A stretch of 64,000 bases of DNA from Bacteroidota bacterium. GTDB lineage: Bacteria > Bacteroidota > JABWAT01. Each line of letters starts with the position of its first letter. Position 1 is the stretch's first letter. The stretch lies in contig JAFLBE010000008.1 in NCBI GenBank assembly GCA_017303995.1, positions 20,262 to 84,261 on the forward strand, given 5' to 3'. Both the position numbers and the translations under genes were made by a program. The notes below the pieces were generated by a model, which made no database searches, had not been told where the DNA came from, and saw only the letters and a list, made by a program, of their open reading frames with translations. Shown here one piece after another: positions 18,048-27,214 of the stretch.

Positions 18048-18071
18048 TGACCACTGACCAAAGACCATGAT
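18048..18071. repeat. Short heptanucleotide-periodic stretch after pit
   Basis: Three words in register (TGACCAC, TGACCAA, AGACCAT) plus a partial fourth follow the pit stop codon. It is much shorter than the arrays at 1, 43370 and 45659 but has the same period and the same position relative to a stop codon. Confidence 0.45.
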
Positions 18072-18088
18072 GCCTTAAAAGGAGAAAT

Positions 18089-19648
18089 ATGAAACTTCAA
18101 GACCAACTTCCGGCTTATGCACCGGAATCGTATCACGATTTCACCAAACCGGAAAACAAAACAGCAATGGAGACCGCCATTGCTAAAATCAGGTCAACCT
18201 TTAACACCAAATACTCAAATTGGATTGACGGAAAGCCGGCTCATTCTGATAAGTATTTCAATTCACTAAATCCTAGCAATACATCTGAAGTTATCGGAAG
18301 TTTTCCACTAGGAACAATTGATCAGGCCAATGAGGCTGTTGAAAGTGCCTGGAAGGCTTTTCAATCCTGGTCAAAAACAACCCCGGAACATCGTGCTGGA
18401 ATACTGTTAAAAGCTGCCAGTCTGATGAAAGCCCGCCGGCATGAATTTTCTGCCATGATGATTCTCGAAGCCGGTAAAAATTTTGCTGAAGCTGAAGCCG
18501 ATACTGCTGAAGCAATTGATTTTATGGAATTTTATGCACGTGAAGTGCTTCGGTATGCTGAACCTTCAAATCTTTACCAGATGCCGGGTGAAAAAGATGA
18601 AATGTTTTATATCCCGATTGGCGTGGTCATTGTCATTCCTCCTTGGAATTTCCCATGTGCAATTCTTGCAGGAATGACGGTTGCAGCTTTGGTCACTGGA
18701 AATTCTGTGGTTCTTAAACCAGCCTCTGACACACCTGCAATTGGCTATATGGTCGCAGAATTATTGTACGAAGCGGGTTTCCCACATGGCGTTCTTAACT
18801 TCCTTGCCGGGTCGGGCGGAACTATTGGGGATACGTTAGTTTCCCATCCAAAAACAAGAATGATTGCCTTTACCGGTTCGTTGGATGTGGGTCTCAGGAT
18901 CAATGAAATGGCTGCTAAAGTTCATCCCGGACAAATCTGGCTGAAACGTCTGATAGCAGAGTTAGGCGGAAAAGACGCGATTGTTGTTAATCATGATGCA
19001 GATCTTGAAGCAGCTGCTCAGGGAATTGTAGCTTCTGCATTCGGCTTTCAGGGACAAAAATGTTCTGCATGCTCTCGTGCCATTCTCCACAAAGATATTT
19101 ATGATACTGTTCTTGCAAGAGTTGTTGAACTTACCAATAAATTAACCATTGGTAATTCTGCTGAAAACCCAAACATGGGACCCGTTTCTTCAGAACGTGC
19201 AATGAAAACAATTTTAAACTATATTGAAATTGGGAAAACGGAAGGTCGTCTGATGACAGGTGGTGTAAGAACCTCTGAAACCGGCTACTTTATTGCTCCA
19301 ACAGTTATTGCTGATATTAAACCCGGTGCTGTTATTGAACAGGAAGAGATTTTCGGACCGGTTCTGGCTGTGATTAAAGCGGATAGTTTTGATCATGCAC
19401 TTGAAATTGCAAATGGCACCAAATACGGACTGACCGGCGCTGTTTATTCAAAAAATCCTGAAATTCTGGACCGGGCAAGGAACGAATATTTCGTCGGAAA
19501 CTTGTACCTTAACCGGAAATGTACGGGGGCAATGGTTGGGTCTCATCCGTTTGGCGGATTTAACATGTCAGGAACTGATTCAAAGGCTGGAGGAAAGGAT
19601 TACCTTTTACTGTTCCTTCAGGCGAAATCAGTTGCAACCAAATTATAA
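18089..19648 (+). CDS. pruA: L-glutamate gamma-semialdehyde dehydrogenase
   Basis: Oxidises pyrroline-5-carboxylate/glutamate semialdehyde to glutamate with NAD+, the second step of proline catabolism. The 519-residue stand-alone form is seen. Diagnostic parts are the PPWNFPCAIL segment, the cofactor-loop AFTGSLDVG, the ELGGKDAIVV motif and FGFQGQKCSACSRAI, whose first cysteine is the nucleophile and which is characteristic of PruA among aldehyde dehydrogenases. AAAAGGAG before the ATG supports the start. No proline dehydrogenase is adjacent. sucC follows after 15 nt, placing two steps that feed or use TCA-cycle intermediates on one transcript. Confidence 0.93.
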   Translation: MKLQDQLPAYAPESYHDFTKPENKTAMETAIAKIRSTFNTKYSNWIDGKPAHSDKYFNSLNPSNTSEVIGSFPLGTIDQANEAVESAWKAFQSWSKTTPEHRAGILLKAASLMKARRHEFSAMMILEAGKNFAEAEADTAEAIDFMEFYAREVLRYAEPSNLYQMPGEKDEMFYIPIGVVIVIPPWNFPCAILAGMTVAALVTGNSVVLKPASDTPAIGYMVAELLYEAGFPHGVLNFLAGSGGTIGDTLVSHPKTRMIAFTGSLDVGLRINEMAAKVHPGQIWLKRLIAELGGKDAIVVNHDADLEAAAQGIVASAFGFQGQKCSACSRAILHKDIYDTVLARVVELTNKLTIGNSAENPNMGPVSSERAMKTILNYIEIGKTEGRLMTGGVRTSETGYFIAPTVIADIKPGAVIEQEEIFGPVLAVIKADSFDHALEIANGTKYGLTGAVYSKNPEILDRARNEYFVGNLYLNRKCTGAMVGSHPFGGFNMSGTDSKAGGKDYLLLFLQAKSVATKL

Positions 19649-19663
19649 TCAAGAGGGAAGAAC

Positions 19664-20863
19664 ATGAATATTCATGAGTATCAGGGTAAGGAAATTTTCA
19701 GAAGGTATGGGGTTGCAGTTCCCGCTGGTTTCGTAGCCAGAACACCTGAAGAAGCTGCTGAAGCTGCAGTCAAATTAGGAACACCGGTTGTGGTGGTTAA
19801 GTCACAGATTCACGCCGGTGGCCGTGGAAAGGGAACTGTTTATTTTGCTTCGAACAGAAAAGAAATTGCCATTCAGGGTGGCGTTAAGGTCGTTAAACCT
19901 GAGCAGGCACGCGAAGTTGCTGAAAAGTTGCTTGGTAATATTCTGGTCACCATTCAAACCGGTGAAGAGGGCAAAAAAGTAAGTACTCTGCTGGTCGAAG
20001 AAGGAATGAAAATCGTTCGTGAACTTTATGTTGCTGTGACGATGGATCGGGCTGCAAGTAAAGACCTCATCATGATTTCTACTGAAGGCGGAATGGATAT
20101 TGAAGAAGTTGCTGCCCATCAGCCAGAAAAAATTGTCAAAGAACATGTTGACCCGAGAGTCGGACTTCAAGGTTTCCAGGCAAGAAAATTGTCGTATGCA
20201 CTAGGTCTTGAAGGTGATGCTTTTAAAAATGGCGTAAAATTTTTCATGTCATTGTATAAAGCTTATAAAGAAATGGATTGCTCAATTGCCGAAATTAATC
20301 CGCTTGTCGTCACCGATGACAATAGAGTGCTTGCCCTTGATGCCAAGTTAACGTTCGATGATAATGCGCTTTACCGTCATCCTGATGTTTTTTCAATGCG
20401 TGATGTAGCTGAAGAAGATCCGCTTGAAGTTGAAGCGAGCAAGAGTAACCTGAATTATGTTAAGCTTGACGGAAATGTTGGGTGCATGGTAAACGGTGCA
20501 GGTTTAGCTATGGCAACCATGGATATCATCAAACTGGCAGGTGGTGAACCAGCTAATTTTCTTGATGTTGGGGGTGGGGCCAATGTTGAAACAGTGAAAA
20601 ATGGCTTTCGAATTATTTTATCCGATCCGAATGTGAAAGCAATTCTGATTAATATTTTTGGTGGAATTGTCCGTTGTGACCGGGTAGCAAATGGGGTCAT
20701 TGAAGCTGCAAAATCTATGGATATCAAAGTACCAATAATAGTTCGGCTTGCCGGAACGAATGCAATTGAAGCCAGGGAAATTCTGGCTGCTTCAGGTTTG
20801 AACCTGATTCCGGCAGAAGGTTTGAAGGATGCTGCACAAAAGGTCACTCAGGCGATATCCTAA
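19664..20863 (+). CDS. sucC: Succinate-CoA ligase, beta subunit
   Basis: The nucleotide-binding subunit of succinyl-CoA synthetase, TCA cycle. The start [17 protein letters not shown], the ATP-grasp loop [13 protein letters not shown], the AEINPLV metal-site motif and the C-terminal [13 protein letters not shown] loop are all canonical, and 399 residues is normal. The catalytic histidine is on the alpha subunit, but sucD is not next to it: the gene is followed by a strong terminator, so the alpha subunit must be encoded elsewhere. It lies downstream of pruA, probably co-transcribed. Confidence 0.96.
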   Translation: MNIHEYQGKEIFRRYGVAVPAGFVARTPEEAAEAAVKLGTPVVVVKSQIHAGGRGKGTVYFASNRKEIAIQGGVKVVKPEQAREVAEKLLGNILVTIQTGEEGKKVSTLLVEEGMKIVRELYVAVTMDRAASKDLIMISTEGGMDIEEVAAHQPEKIVKEHVDPRVGLQGFQARKLSYALGLEGDAFKNGVKFFMSLYKAYKEMDCSIAEINPLVVTDDNRVLALDAKLTFDDNALYRHPDVFSMRDVAEEDPLEVEASKSNLNYVKLDGNVGCMVNGAGLAMATMDIIKLAGGEPANFLDVGGGANVETVKNGFRIILSDPNVKAILINIFGGIVRCDRVANGVIEAAKSMDIKVPIIVRLAGTNAIEAREILAASGLNLIPAEGLKDAAQKVTQAIS

Positions 20864-20884
20864 GGTAATTTAACTGTTAATTTT

Positions 20885-20913
20885 AAACCCCGGAATTTCC
20901 GGGGTTTTTTTTT
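20885..20913 (+). terminator. Rho-independent terminator after sucC
   Basis: An 8-bp GC-rich stem (CCCCGGAA / TTCCGGGG), extended by AAA/TTT, ends in a run of nine T. It closes the pruA-sucC transcript. Confidence 0.9.
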
Positions 20914-21014
20914 ATCCGAAAAAAACGGAATAGTAAGTTATACTGCCAAATTATGAATAATCAGTATAAAATATTGATATTTGTTGATTTATAAGAATAA
21001 TAAATGTTAGAGTA

Positions 21015-21045
21015 TTGAATTATACGAATAAGACTTGTAAGTTTG
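21015..21045 (+). promoter_or_regulatory. Promoter of the Lrp regulator gene
   Basis: TTG (21015-21017), exactly 20 nt, then TAAGTTTG (21038-21045), a full match to TAnnTTTG. The -33 TTG is also the first in-frame start-like codon of the downstream reading frame, so that codon should not be read as a start. Confidence 0.75.
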
Positions 21046-21068
21046 TTAACTCAAAACCAGGAGATGTT

Positions 21069-21527
21069 ATGGATGAGCTGGATATTAAAATCCTGAACGT
21101 ATTGCAGGAAAATGGCCGGATTACAAATGCAAATCTGGCTCAGTCAGTTGGACTTAGTCCTTCTGCCACTTCTGAGCGGGTTCGACGACTTGAAGAAAGC
21201 GGTTACATTGAAAAATATGTAGCAATTGTAAGTCCTGAAAAAATTCATAAATCAGTTCATGCTTTTGTTTTTGTAACACTTGAAGCACACCATGCCGATA
21301 TTATTGAAGGGTTTGCAAAAGCTGTTGATGAAATTGAAGACGTACTTGAGTGTTACCATATCAGCGGACAGTCAGACTACATGTTGAAGGTTGCGGTTCG
21401 TGACATCCCTGAATATGAAAAGTTTCTTCGTGAAAAGTTAACAAAAGTGATTGGGATTGACCGCCTGAACACTGCCTTTGTACTCAGAAACATGAAGAAA
21501 AGCTACCGATACAAAATTGAACGATAA
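21069..21527 (+). CDS. Lrp/AsnC family transcriptional regulator
   Basis: A 152-residue Lrp/AsnC protein. The N-terminal winged helix (MDELDIKILNVLQENGR, then SVGLSPSATSERVRRLEE) binds DNA. The C-terminal RAM domain (from about residue 65, HAFVFVTLEAHHAD onward) binds amino acids and drives oligomerisation. The frame is open further upstream, but AGGAG five nt before the ATG at 21069 and the promoter at 21015-21045 fix the start. It precedes a methionine gamma-lyase-like gene by 17 nt and most likely controls it in response to an amino acid such as methionine. Confidence 0.93.
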   Translation: MDELDIKILNVLQENGRITNANLAQSVGLSPSATSERVRRLEESGYIEKYVAIVSPEKIHKSVHAFVFVTLEAHHADIIEGFAKAVDEIEDVLECYHISGQSDYMLKVAVRDIPEYEKFLREKLTKVIGIDRLNTAFVLRNMKKSYRYKIER

Positions 21528-21544
21528 CGACCAGAAGGCAAACC

Positions 21545-22849
21545 ATGAAGACCACAGATGATCTGACCAATTATCACCTCGACTCGCTTCTCATTCACGG
21601 AAAAACAAATTCTGAAAACTGGGATTATTCCCATCACCTTGTTCCTCCGGTATCGGCAAGTGCTACTTTTAAACTTGACTCGGTAGAACGGGGAGCTCAG
21701 GGTTTTGTTGAATTTGCTCACAATGAAAATCCTGACTCACAGGTTCATAGACCAATTTATATTTATGAACGGTTAGGTGAACCAAATAAAAATATTTTGG
21801 AAGAAAACCTGGCCATTGCCGAATCTGGTGAAATGGCACTTAGTTTTTCTACCGGGATGGCAGCCATTTCCGGAATCCTGTGCACACTTGCTTCGTCAGG
21901 TGACGAAATTATTCACCATCATACACTTTACGGCTGTACCTATTCACTTCTCGTCAATTGGTTGCCACGATTTGGAATAAAAACAAAGGGCGCAGGTTTT
22001 TATGATATTGAAGGACTTAAAGCCTCAATTACTCCCAAAACCCGAATTCTTTATTTTGAATCACCGGTCAATCCAACGCTTGAGTTGATCGATATTGAGG
22101 CTATCGCCGGAGTTATCAGGGAAGAAAATATAAAAAGGGGAGATGGCCGGAAGCTATTTATGGTTGTCGACAATACTTTTGCCACACCCGTTTGTCAGCA
22201 GCCGTTAACATTGGGTGCTGATTTTGTTGTTCATAGCCTGACCAAAAATATCGGGGGTTTTGGAACTGATATGGGGGGAGCTGTCATAGGTAAAAAGTTT
22301 ATATATGATTTACTTTTATTGTACCGTAAAGATTTTGGAAATACGCTTAGCACTCACTCTGCATGGACTCATTTGGTCTATGGACTTCCAACCCTGAACC
22401 TTCGTGTACGTCAACAGGAACGAACCGCTCTTCTGATAGCTGAATTTCTTGCCAGTCATACTGCTGTAGAATTCGTCAATTATCCAGGTTTACCTTCCTT
22501 TCCCGGTTACGCACTTGCAAAAAAACAAATGAAAGATCCCTCGGGACATTTTGCTCCGGGTACAATGATCTATTTTGTTCTGAAAGGTAATTCTCCTGAG
22601 GATAAAAAGGAAAAAGGGAAGATCATGATGAACTTCCTGGCAACGAATGCCTATACAGTTACGTTAGCTGTAAGTCTTGGAAATATTAAAACACTGGTTG
22701 AGCATCCTGGTAGTATGACACATGCTGCAATTCCCGCAGAAGAACAGGTTAAGAATGGGATGGAACCTGGAGGTATTCGTTTGAGTATCGGACTTGAATT
22801 CCATTCTGATATAATTGCAGACCTGAGAGCTTCACTCGAAAAAATCTGA
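21545..22849 (+). CDS. Cys/Met metabolism PLP enzyme, probable methionine gamma-lyase
   Basis: A fold-type I PLP enzyme of 434 residues. It has the cofactor-binding FSTGMAAISG segment, the VVDNTFATP motif with the PLP-pyridine aspartate, and HSLTKNIGG, whose lysine forms the Schiff base. The C-terminal GGIRLSIGLE is also typical. It resembles methionine gamma-lyases (methionine to methanethiol, ammonia and 2-oxobutyrate), but the family also contains cystathionine lyases and O-acetylhomoserine sulfhydrylases, and sequence alone does not separate them. The paired Lrp regulator favours a catabolic, amino-acid-induced enzyme. A bidirectional terminator follows. Confidence 0.85.
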   Translation: MKTTDDLTNYHLDSLLIHGKTNSENWDYSHHLVPPVSASATFKLDSVERGAQGFVEFAHNENPDSQVHRPIYIYERLGEPNKNILEENLAIAESGEMALSFSTGMAAISGILCTLASSGDEIIHHHTLYGCTYSLLVNWLPRFGIKTKGAGFYDIEGLKASITPKTRILYFESPVNPTLELIDIEAIAGVIREENIKRGDGRKLFMVVDNTFATPVCQQPLTLGADFVVHSLTKNIGGFGTDMGGAVIGKKFIYDLLLLYRKDFGNTLSTHSAWTHLVYGLPTLNLRVRQQERTALLIAEFLASHTAVEFVNYPGLPSFPGYALAKKQMKDPSGHFAPGTMIYFVLKGNSPEDKKEKGKIMMNFLATNAYTVTLAVSLGNIKTLVEHPGSMTHAAIPAEEQVKNGMEPGGIRLSIGLEFHSDIIADLRASLEKI

Positions 22850-22869
22850 ATGAAATAAAACATAAGTTC

Positions 22870-22910
22870 TTAAACAAAAAAAGCCAGATTAACTGGCTTT
22901 TTTTGTTTAA
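22870..22910. terminator. Bidirectional terminator between convergent transcripts
   Basis: A perfect 18-bp stem with loop ATTAA. It has a GCCAG/CTGGC core with A-run and T-run flanks, so it works in both directions. It ends the Lrp/methionine-lyase transcript and the long minus-strand sensory operon. Confidence 0.9.
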
Positions 22911-22927
22911 CAATACTATTTAAATCA

Positions 22928-24763
22928 TCAGGATTTTTCAATCGATGACTTTAAGTTGCTTGATTCTGCAGCAAGCTGTCTGGTAAGTTGGTAGATCTCA
23001 ACAGCAGCATCTTTATTTTGGTTTGCAGTAGAACTAATATTCTGAATTGAAACCGCAATTTTTTCTCCGGTTTGCACATAACTACCGGTGGTTGTAGAAA
23101 CTTTTGATGCTTTTGCAGTCATTTCAGATGCTTTGAGTACAACTTGTTGGGAGTTCTTGATTTGAAAATCCATCATCTGAGAAAGTCTGCTCATAATAAC
23201 AGAGGTTCTGTTTGCATGCTGGGTAATCCGCTCAAGAACAACTTCAGCATTTCTGATCAGTTCAACACCTTCCTGAGTGGTTTGGGTCGCTGATAAAGCA
23301 GCCTGAACCGCACGTGATGTTTCTTCACGGATACTAAATACAAGTTCCTCAATTTCCCTTGTTGCTTCTGTAGAACGTGATGCAAGTTTCCGGACTTCCT
23401 CGGCAACAACCGCAAAACCACGGCCTGCCTGCCCGGCAAGAGCAGACTCAATAGCAGCGTTCACTGCGAGAAGGTTGGTTTGTTTTGCAATTTTATTAAT
23501 TACTTCAGTTACCTTACCGATGTCACGGGAACTACTCTCAAGTTTTTTGATGGTAGTTACCATTTGCTCCATCTGGTGGTTTACTTCCTGCATACCATTA
23601 TTGATCTGGTCAATGGCAAATCGGCCTTCCTGAACATCATTAATAATATTATTGATAATCCCGGAAGAGTCCTGAATATTCTTGGAAGCTTCCTGAATAT
23701 TGGATATTAGTTGCTGAATGCTGCTGGTGGTCTCTGAAACCGAATAAGTGAGGGTTTGTCCATCCTGAGCTATAGTTGCAATACCTGAACTTAGATCTTG
23801 GATATTGGCAGAGGCATCACGTGACTGGTTCAATTGGTCTTCGGCAGCTCTTGAAACTGCACTTATGCGTGATTCAATTGTCGCTACAACATTATTGACC
23901 TTGTAGGTCATTGAACTGGCATCGTCAATTAAACTGCGGTACCGGTTTGCAATTGTCTGTACGGAAGCATAAAAAGATCCCAATTCCTGGTAATCATCTG
24001 CCCCTGTGGATGAAAAAGTTCCACCGGATGCAATAGCTTCAACGGCCTTGGTAGCGGCTTGTAAAGGACCCTCAACTGCAGACTTTATCTGTCTTTTGTT
24101 AACAATTACTGCAACAACAGCGAGAAGTAGCGATGAGAATAGAATTATCCATAATAGGGAAGATCCCGTTGGTGTTTGAGTTGTTGTTACACTTGCAAAA
24201 CCAATCAGATCACCCTCGTTGAATCCTGCAGATTTGGCTTGTAATAAGTTTTTGGGATTTGTGTTTCCGTGACAGGTTAAACAGGAATTATCGGCTTTTA
24301 GGGGGACGAGAGTGGTAAGAACTTCACCCTTAGAACCGGAACTCCAATATTGTGCTGTTCCATCATTGATCAGGATAGATACACCAGAAACCACTGTATC
24401 CGTTTTGAGATCATTGAAAATCCGTTGGGCGGCAATGGAATCAAGTACTGAATATTGCCCAGTTGCTATCAATTTAACGCTGATACGTGTTTTCCCTGAA
24501 GAAGAATCAGCCTTTAAAGTTTGGGGAACCGGATGAACTGCTAAAATTTGATTTTCAGAATCCTGCACTTTATCAGTTAAGTTAAACCCGTTTGAGACAG
24601 CTTTCCAGGTTTCATCCAGGCTGACCGCTAAATTTCGCTGGTCAACCATTAGCCTTTGATTTCCTTCGTTACTGGCTATGCCCTTGTAAATGAAATACGC
24701 TGCCAATGCGGTTACGATGGCAGCCCCAAATATGAGTAGCATTGCTTTCAGGCTGTTTCCCAT
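22928..24763 (-). CDS. Methyl-accepting chemotaxis protein with periplasmic c-type heme domain
   Basis: A 611-residue MCP. One membrane helix is near residues 8-27. The periplasmic part of about 150 residues resembles the DUF3365/Tll0287 sensor domain and contains Cys161-x-x-Cys164-His165, a c-type heme-binding motif. A second helix is near 195-215, then a HAMP-like linker and a signalling coiled coil whose hairpin reads [27 protein letters not shown] split across the tip. It may therefore sense redox state or a gas. It is the last gene of a long operon that has CheW and CheY but no CheA. No methylesterase or methyltransferase is present in the window. Confidence 0.87.
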   Translation of the reverse strand: MGNSLKAMLLIFGAAIVTALAAYFIYKGIASNEGNQRLMVDQRNLAVSLDETWKAVSNGFNLTDKVQDSENQILAVHPVPQTLKADSSSGKTRISVKLIATGQYSVLDSIAAQRIFNDLKTDTVVSGVSILINDGTAQYWSSGSKGEVLTTLVPLKADNSCLTCHGNTNPKNLLQAKSAGFNEGDLIGFASVTTTQTPTGSSLLWIILFSSLLLAVVAVIVNKRQIKSAVEGPLQAATKAVEAIASGGTFSSTGADDYQELGSFYASVQTIANRYRSLIDDASSMTYKVNNVVATIESRISAVSRAAEDQLNQSRDASANIQDLSSGIATIAQDGQTLTYSVSETTSSIQQLISNIQEASKNIQDSSGIINNIINDVQEGRFAIDQINNGMQEVNHQMEQMVTTIKKLESSSRDIGKVTEVINKIAKQTNLLAVNAAIESALAGQAGRGFAVVAEEVRKLASRSTEATREIEELVFSIREETSRAVQAALSATQTTQEGVELIRNAEVVLERITQHANRTSVIMSRLSQMMDFQIKNSQQVVLKASEMTAKASKVSTTTGSYVQTGEKIAVSIQNISSTANQNKDAAVEIYQLTRQLAAESSNLKSSIEKS

Positions 24764-24787
24764 TGCAATTACTTTCTGGTTATAAAA

Positions 24788-26269
24788 TTAAAAAGTCAGT
24801 CTGGGTTCCCTGTTCAGTTTATATCCTTTTGACTGAAGAGAGGATTGAAGCTTCCCGAATGCTTTTCTGATTGTGTTCTTAATCGAATCAATTGAATTGT
24901 TCTTATCTCTTAGGCCAGGGTACGTTTCCCACCGATAAAAATCTTCTGTAGCATACACCAAGGCCATAAAGCCTTCTGTATCGATATCAAATACATTCAT
25001 TCCGGTTTTTGCCTTTTCATTCATTTCAAGTGAATAGAAAAGTTGTGCATAAACAAATTCCTGAATAAACGGCACCTTGTTTGCAAGGTTGCTGGATTTA
25101 TATTCTGCCAATGTTTGATCAATGAAAATATTTGGATTAACCCGCATCATTTCATCAATCAGCCGCTGGAAGGCTTTCAAATATTCAAGTCTGACAGTTG
25201 ACGTTTTAAAGGGTGCATCTGCTGTCATACCCGTTAATCTGAAGCGCCATTCATTCATGTAGTCAAAGAGGTGCTTATAGTTTTTTTCTGCTTCAAAAGT
25301 AGTTAACTTTTTGATATCACGCGTGAATTCTTTATTGAGAAACAGGTCAAATTCTGCCTGACTTTTCTTTTGGAGCATTTGAAGGAATTTCATTCCGTCA
25401 TCTTCAATTTGCGGGATTGCAAGCTGAATATATTTGGTACCTTCTCTGATCCGGTTGTTGTCAAGATAGTAATTGGCAAGCCGAACCTGGTAACGGTAAT
25501 ATGAAAGGTCATAACTGTATGCCATCAGCATGTACATTTCTTTGGCAAGTTTTTCATTTTCATTTACACCAAGAAATGACCAAAACTCAGCTTTTGATGA
25601 GTTATCTTCAGGGCCGGGAACTGTGATTTTGCTGAACATGCCTGATTTCATATAATACTGACCGAAACGATATCCGTAAATCAAATCTTTCCATAAAAGG
25701 CCGATTTCTTTACGTTTGGCTTCCTGGCCAATCTGAAAACTTTGATCAATTGCGCCATAGAAATGCATTAACGCCATCAGCCGATGATGAAGAGCCATTT
25801 CGCCTGATGCCTTTTTCGTATTGGTAAGATGCTGTTTACCTAACTGATAGTTGGACTCAAATAAAATTTCATCCTGTCTTTTTACAAGAACATCATCCCG
25901 TTTAGACCTGCCCTGACGTACCCGAATGTTAAGTTCCAGCGCAGGGATAAGGGCTTCATAAAACTCATTTGCTCTAAAATGTTTATCAGCAAGGAACATT
26001 TTAGCTTCTTCATCGATTTGAGAATCCAATTCCTCGTCGATGGTAAGTTCAATTCCCGATGCTGTCTGTCGAACATTGGCACCCCTGTCATCATCAGCAG
26101 AAACCTGAGGCTGATCAGTAATAAAATCGCCGATTCCCTCGGCAAACTCCCCAATATCCAAACCTAACTGACTTAAAAAATCGTCATTTGAGTCATTTTT
26201 AATGGGTTGATCGGCTGGATTATCAGGTAACTTGTCTTTTTTGTTTTCTTCGTCTTTTAATTCAGGCAT
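24788..26269 (-). CDS. Unknown cytoplasmic protein of the sensory operon
   Basis: I do not recognise this 493-residue protein. There is no signal peptide or membrane helix. The first 75 residues are acidic and low-complexity (many D, E, N and K), the rest is predicted mainly helical, and the central part (about 100-300) has evenly spaced Tyr/Leu helices that could be TPR-like, such as HHRLMALMHFYGAIDQS. GAGGAA before the ATG supports the start. It lies 18 nt downstream of cheW and 24 nt upstream of the MCP gene, so it is very likely made with them. A scaffold or adaptor role is a guess from position only. Confidence 0.6.
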   Translation of the reverse strand: MPELKDEENKKDKLPDNPADQPIKNDSNDDFLSQLGLDIGEFAEGIGDFITDQPQVSADDDRGANVRQTASGIELTIDEELDSQIDEEAKMFLADKHFRANEFYEALIPALELNIRVRQGRSKRDDVLVKRQDEILFESNYQLGKQHLTNTKKASGEMALHHRLMALMHFYGAIDQSFQIGQEAKRKEIGLLWKDLIYGYRFGQYYMKSGMFSKITVPGPEDNSSKAEFWSFLGVNENEKLAKEMYMLMAYSYDLSYYRYQVRLANYYLDNNRIREGTKYIQLAIPQIEDDGMKFLQMLQKKSQAEFDLFLNKEFTRDIKKLTTFEAEKNYKHLFDYMNEWRFRLTGMTADAPFKTSTVRLEYLKAFQRLIDEMMRVNPNIFIDQTLAEYKSSNLANKVPFIQEFVYAQLFYSLEMNEKAKTGMNVFDIDTEGFMALVYATEDFYRWETYPGLRDKNNSIDSIKNTIRKAFGKLQSSLQSKGYKLNREPRLTF

Positions 26270-26287
26270 AAGGGTTCCTCAGTCGCA

Positions 26288-26842
26288 TTAAAAATTAAAC
26301 TGTGACAGCTCGTTACTGTTTAGAAGGGCATTCACATTCAGCACAACCAAAATCCTGCCCCCCTCTTTGTAAATACCTTCACTGAAGTCAGCCAAACGGC
26401 CGGTAAGTGTATTTTTACTGCTTTCTACGTCTTCAAATGGTATTTCAAGTACTTCAACCACCGTATCAACAACAATACCGGTTACAAACCGGTCTCCATC
26501 AAGAAGTATAACTCGTTCCTTTTGTAACTCTTTTCTTGTTTTTGACTCATGTAGTTTAAGCCCCAGCATAAGTCGGATGTCAGTTATAGAAATGATTTCA
26601 CCGCGAACTGAACAAATTCCAAGAATATAGTTGGGAACATTAGGTAAAAAGGTAACTTTAGGTACCTCAATAATTTCCTTGATTGAGCGGATGGGGATTG
26701 CAACTTGTTCCCGCCCTAATAAAACAACAATACACTGGGTAACATTCTTTTCTTTTTGAAAATCCTGTGATCCTTCAGACTGTTGAAGTGCAATCAGTGC
26801 TGCTAGTGTATCGGTTGGTTTAAAAGTATCAAATTTTGCCAT
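26288..26842 (-). CDS. cheW: CheW-like coupling protein
   Basis: A 184-residue CheW-domain protein. The domain runs from about residue 30 to 180, with the typical LGREQVAIPIRSIKEII start, ILGICSVRGEIISITDIRLMLGL (the conserved hub of CheW, here in two parts around the RGE motif) and a final VLNVNALL strand. CheW normally bridges receptors and the kinase CheA. Here the operon has the receptor and CheY-like proteins but no CheA. An extra 30-residue N-terminal tail is present. Its stop codon is 18 nt before the unknown 493-residue gene. Confidence 0.9.
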   Translation of the reverse strand: MAKFDTFKPTDTLAALIALQQSEGSQDFQKEKNVTQCIVVLLGREQVAIPIRSIKEIIEVPKVTFLPNVPNYILGICSVRGEIISITDIRLMLGLKLHESKTRKELQKERVILLDGDRFVTGIVVDTVVEVLEIPFEDVESSKNTLTGRLADFSEGIYKEGGRILVVLNVNALLNSNELSQFNF

Positions 26843-26846
26843 ATTT

Positions 26847-27206
26847 TCAGACGTATTTCTTAATTACGTTTTGAAGCGCTTCGTCACTGAATGGTTTGGT
26901 AATATATTCGACTGCACCTTGCTTCATCCCCCAGAATTTATCAGAATCCTGATTTTTGGAAGTGAGCATCACAACAGGTATTGCCGCGGTTTCGGGAGTA
27001 TTCTTTAGGGTTCTGCAGACTTCAAACCCGTTTTTTCTTGGCATGATAACATCAAGAACAATCAGGTTAGGCTGAAGGTTAACTGCTTTTTTCTCACCAT
27101 CTTCTCCGTCTGCCGCTTCGGTTACCGTATGCCCGGCGGCTATAAGCGCATTGGCAATAATCTGCCGGTCTACCATTGAATCGTCAATTACAAGAATGTG
27201 TGCCAT
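26847..27206 (-). CDS. Single-domain response regulator, CheY/PilH-like
   Basis: A 119-residue stand-alone receiver. All catalytic positions are present: Asp8/Asp9 for magnesium, phospho-acceptor Asp52 in LDVIMPRKNG, Thr82 in MLTSKN and Lys102 in ITKPF. It has no output domain, so it acts by protein binding, as CheY or PilH/PilG do. It lies 4 nt upstream of cheW in transcription order and 8 nt downstream of a PATAN-receiver gene. Confidence 0.92.
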   Translation of the reverse strand: MAHILVIDDSMVDRQIIANALIAAGHTVTEAADGEDGEKKAVNLQPNLIVLDVIMPRKNGFEVCRTLKNTPETAAIPVVMLTSKNQDSDKFWGMKQGAVEYITKPFSDEALQNVIKKYV

Positions 27207-27214
27207 AGTCTTTA

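Noticed and set aside
20455..20847. 130-residue frame opposite sucC
   Set aside because: Entirely within the conserved beta-subunit gene, with no start signal.
21015..21068. N-terminal extension of the Lrp protein from the TTG at 21015
   Set aside because: That TTG is the -33 element of a perfect promoter and AGGAG stands just before the ATG at 21069.
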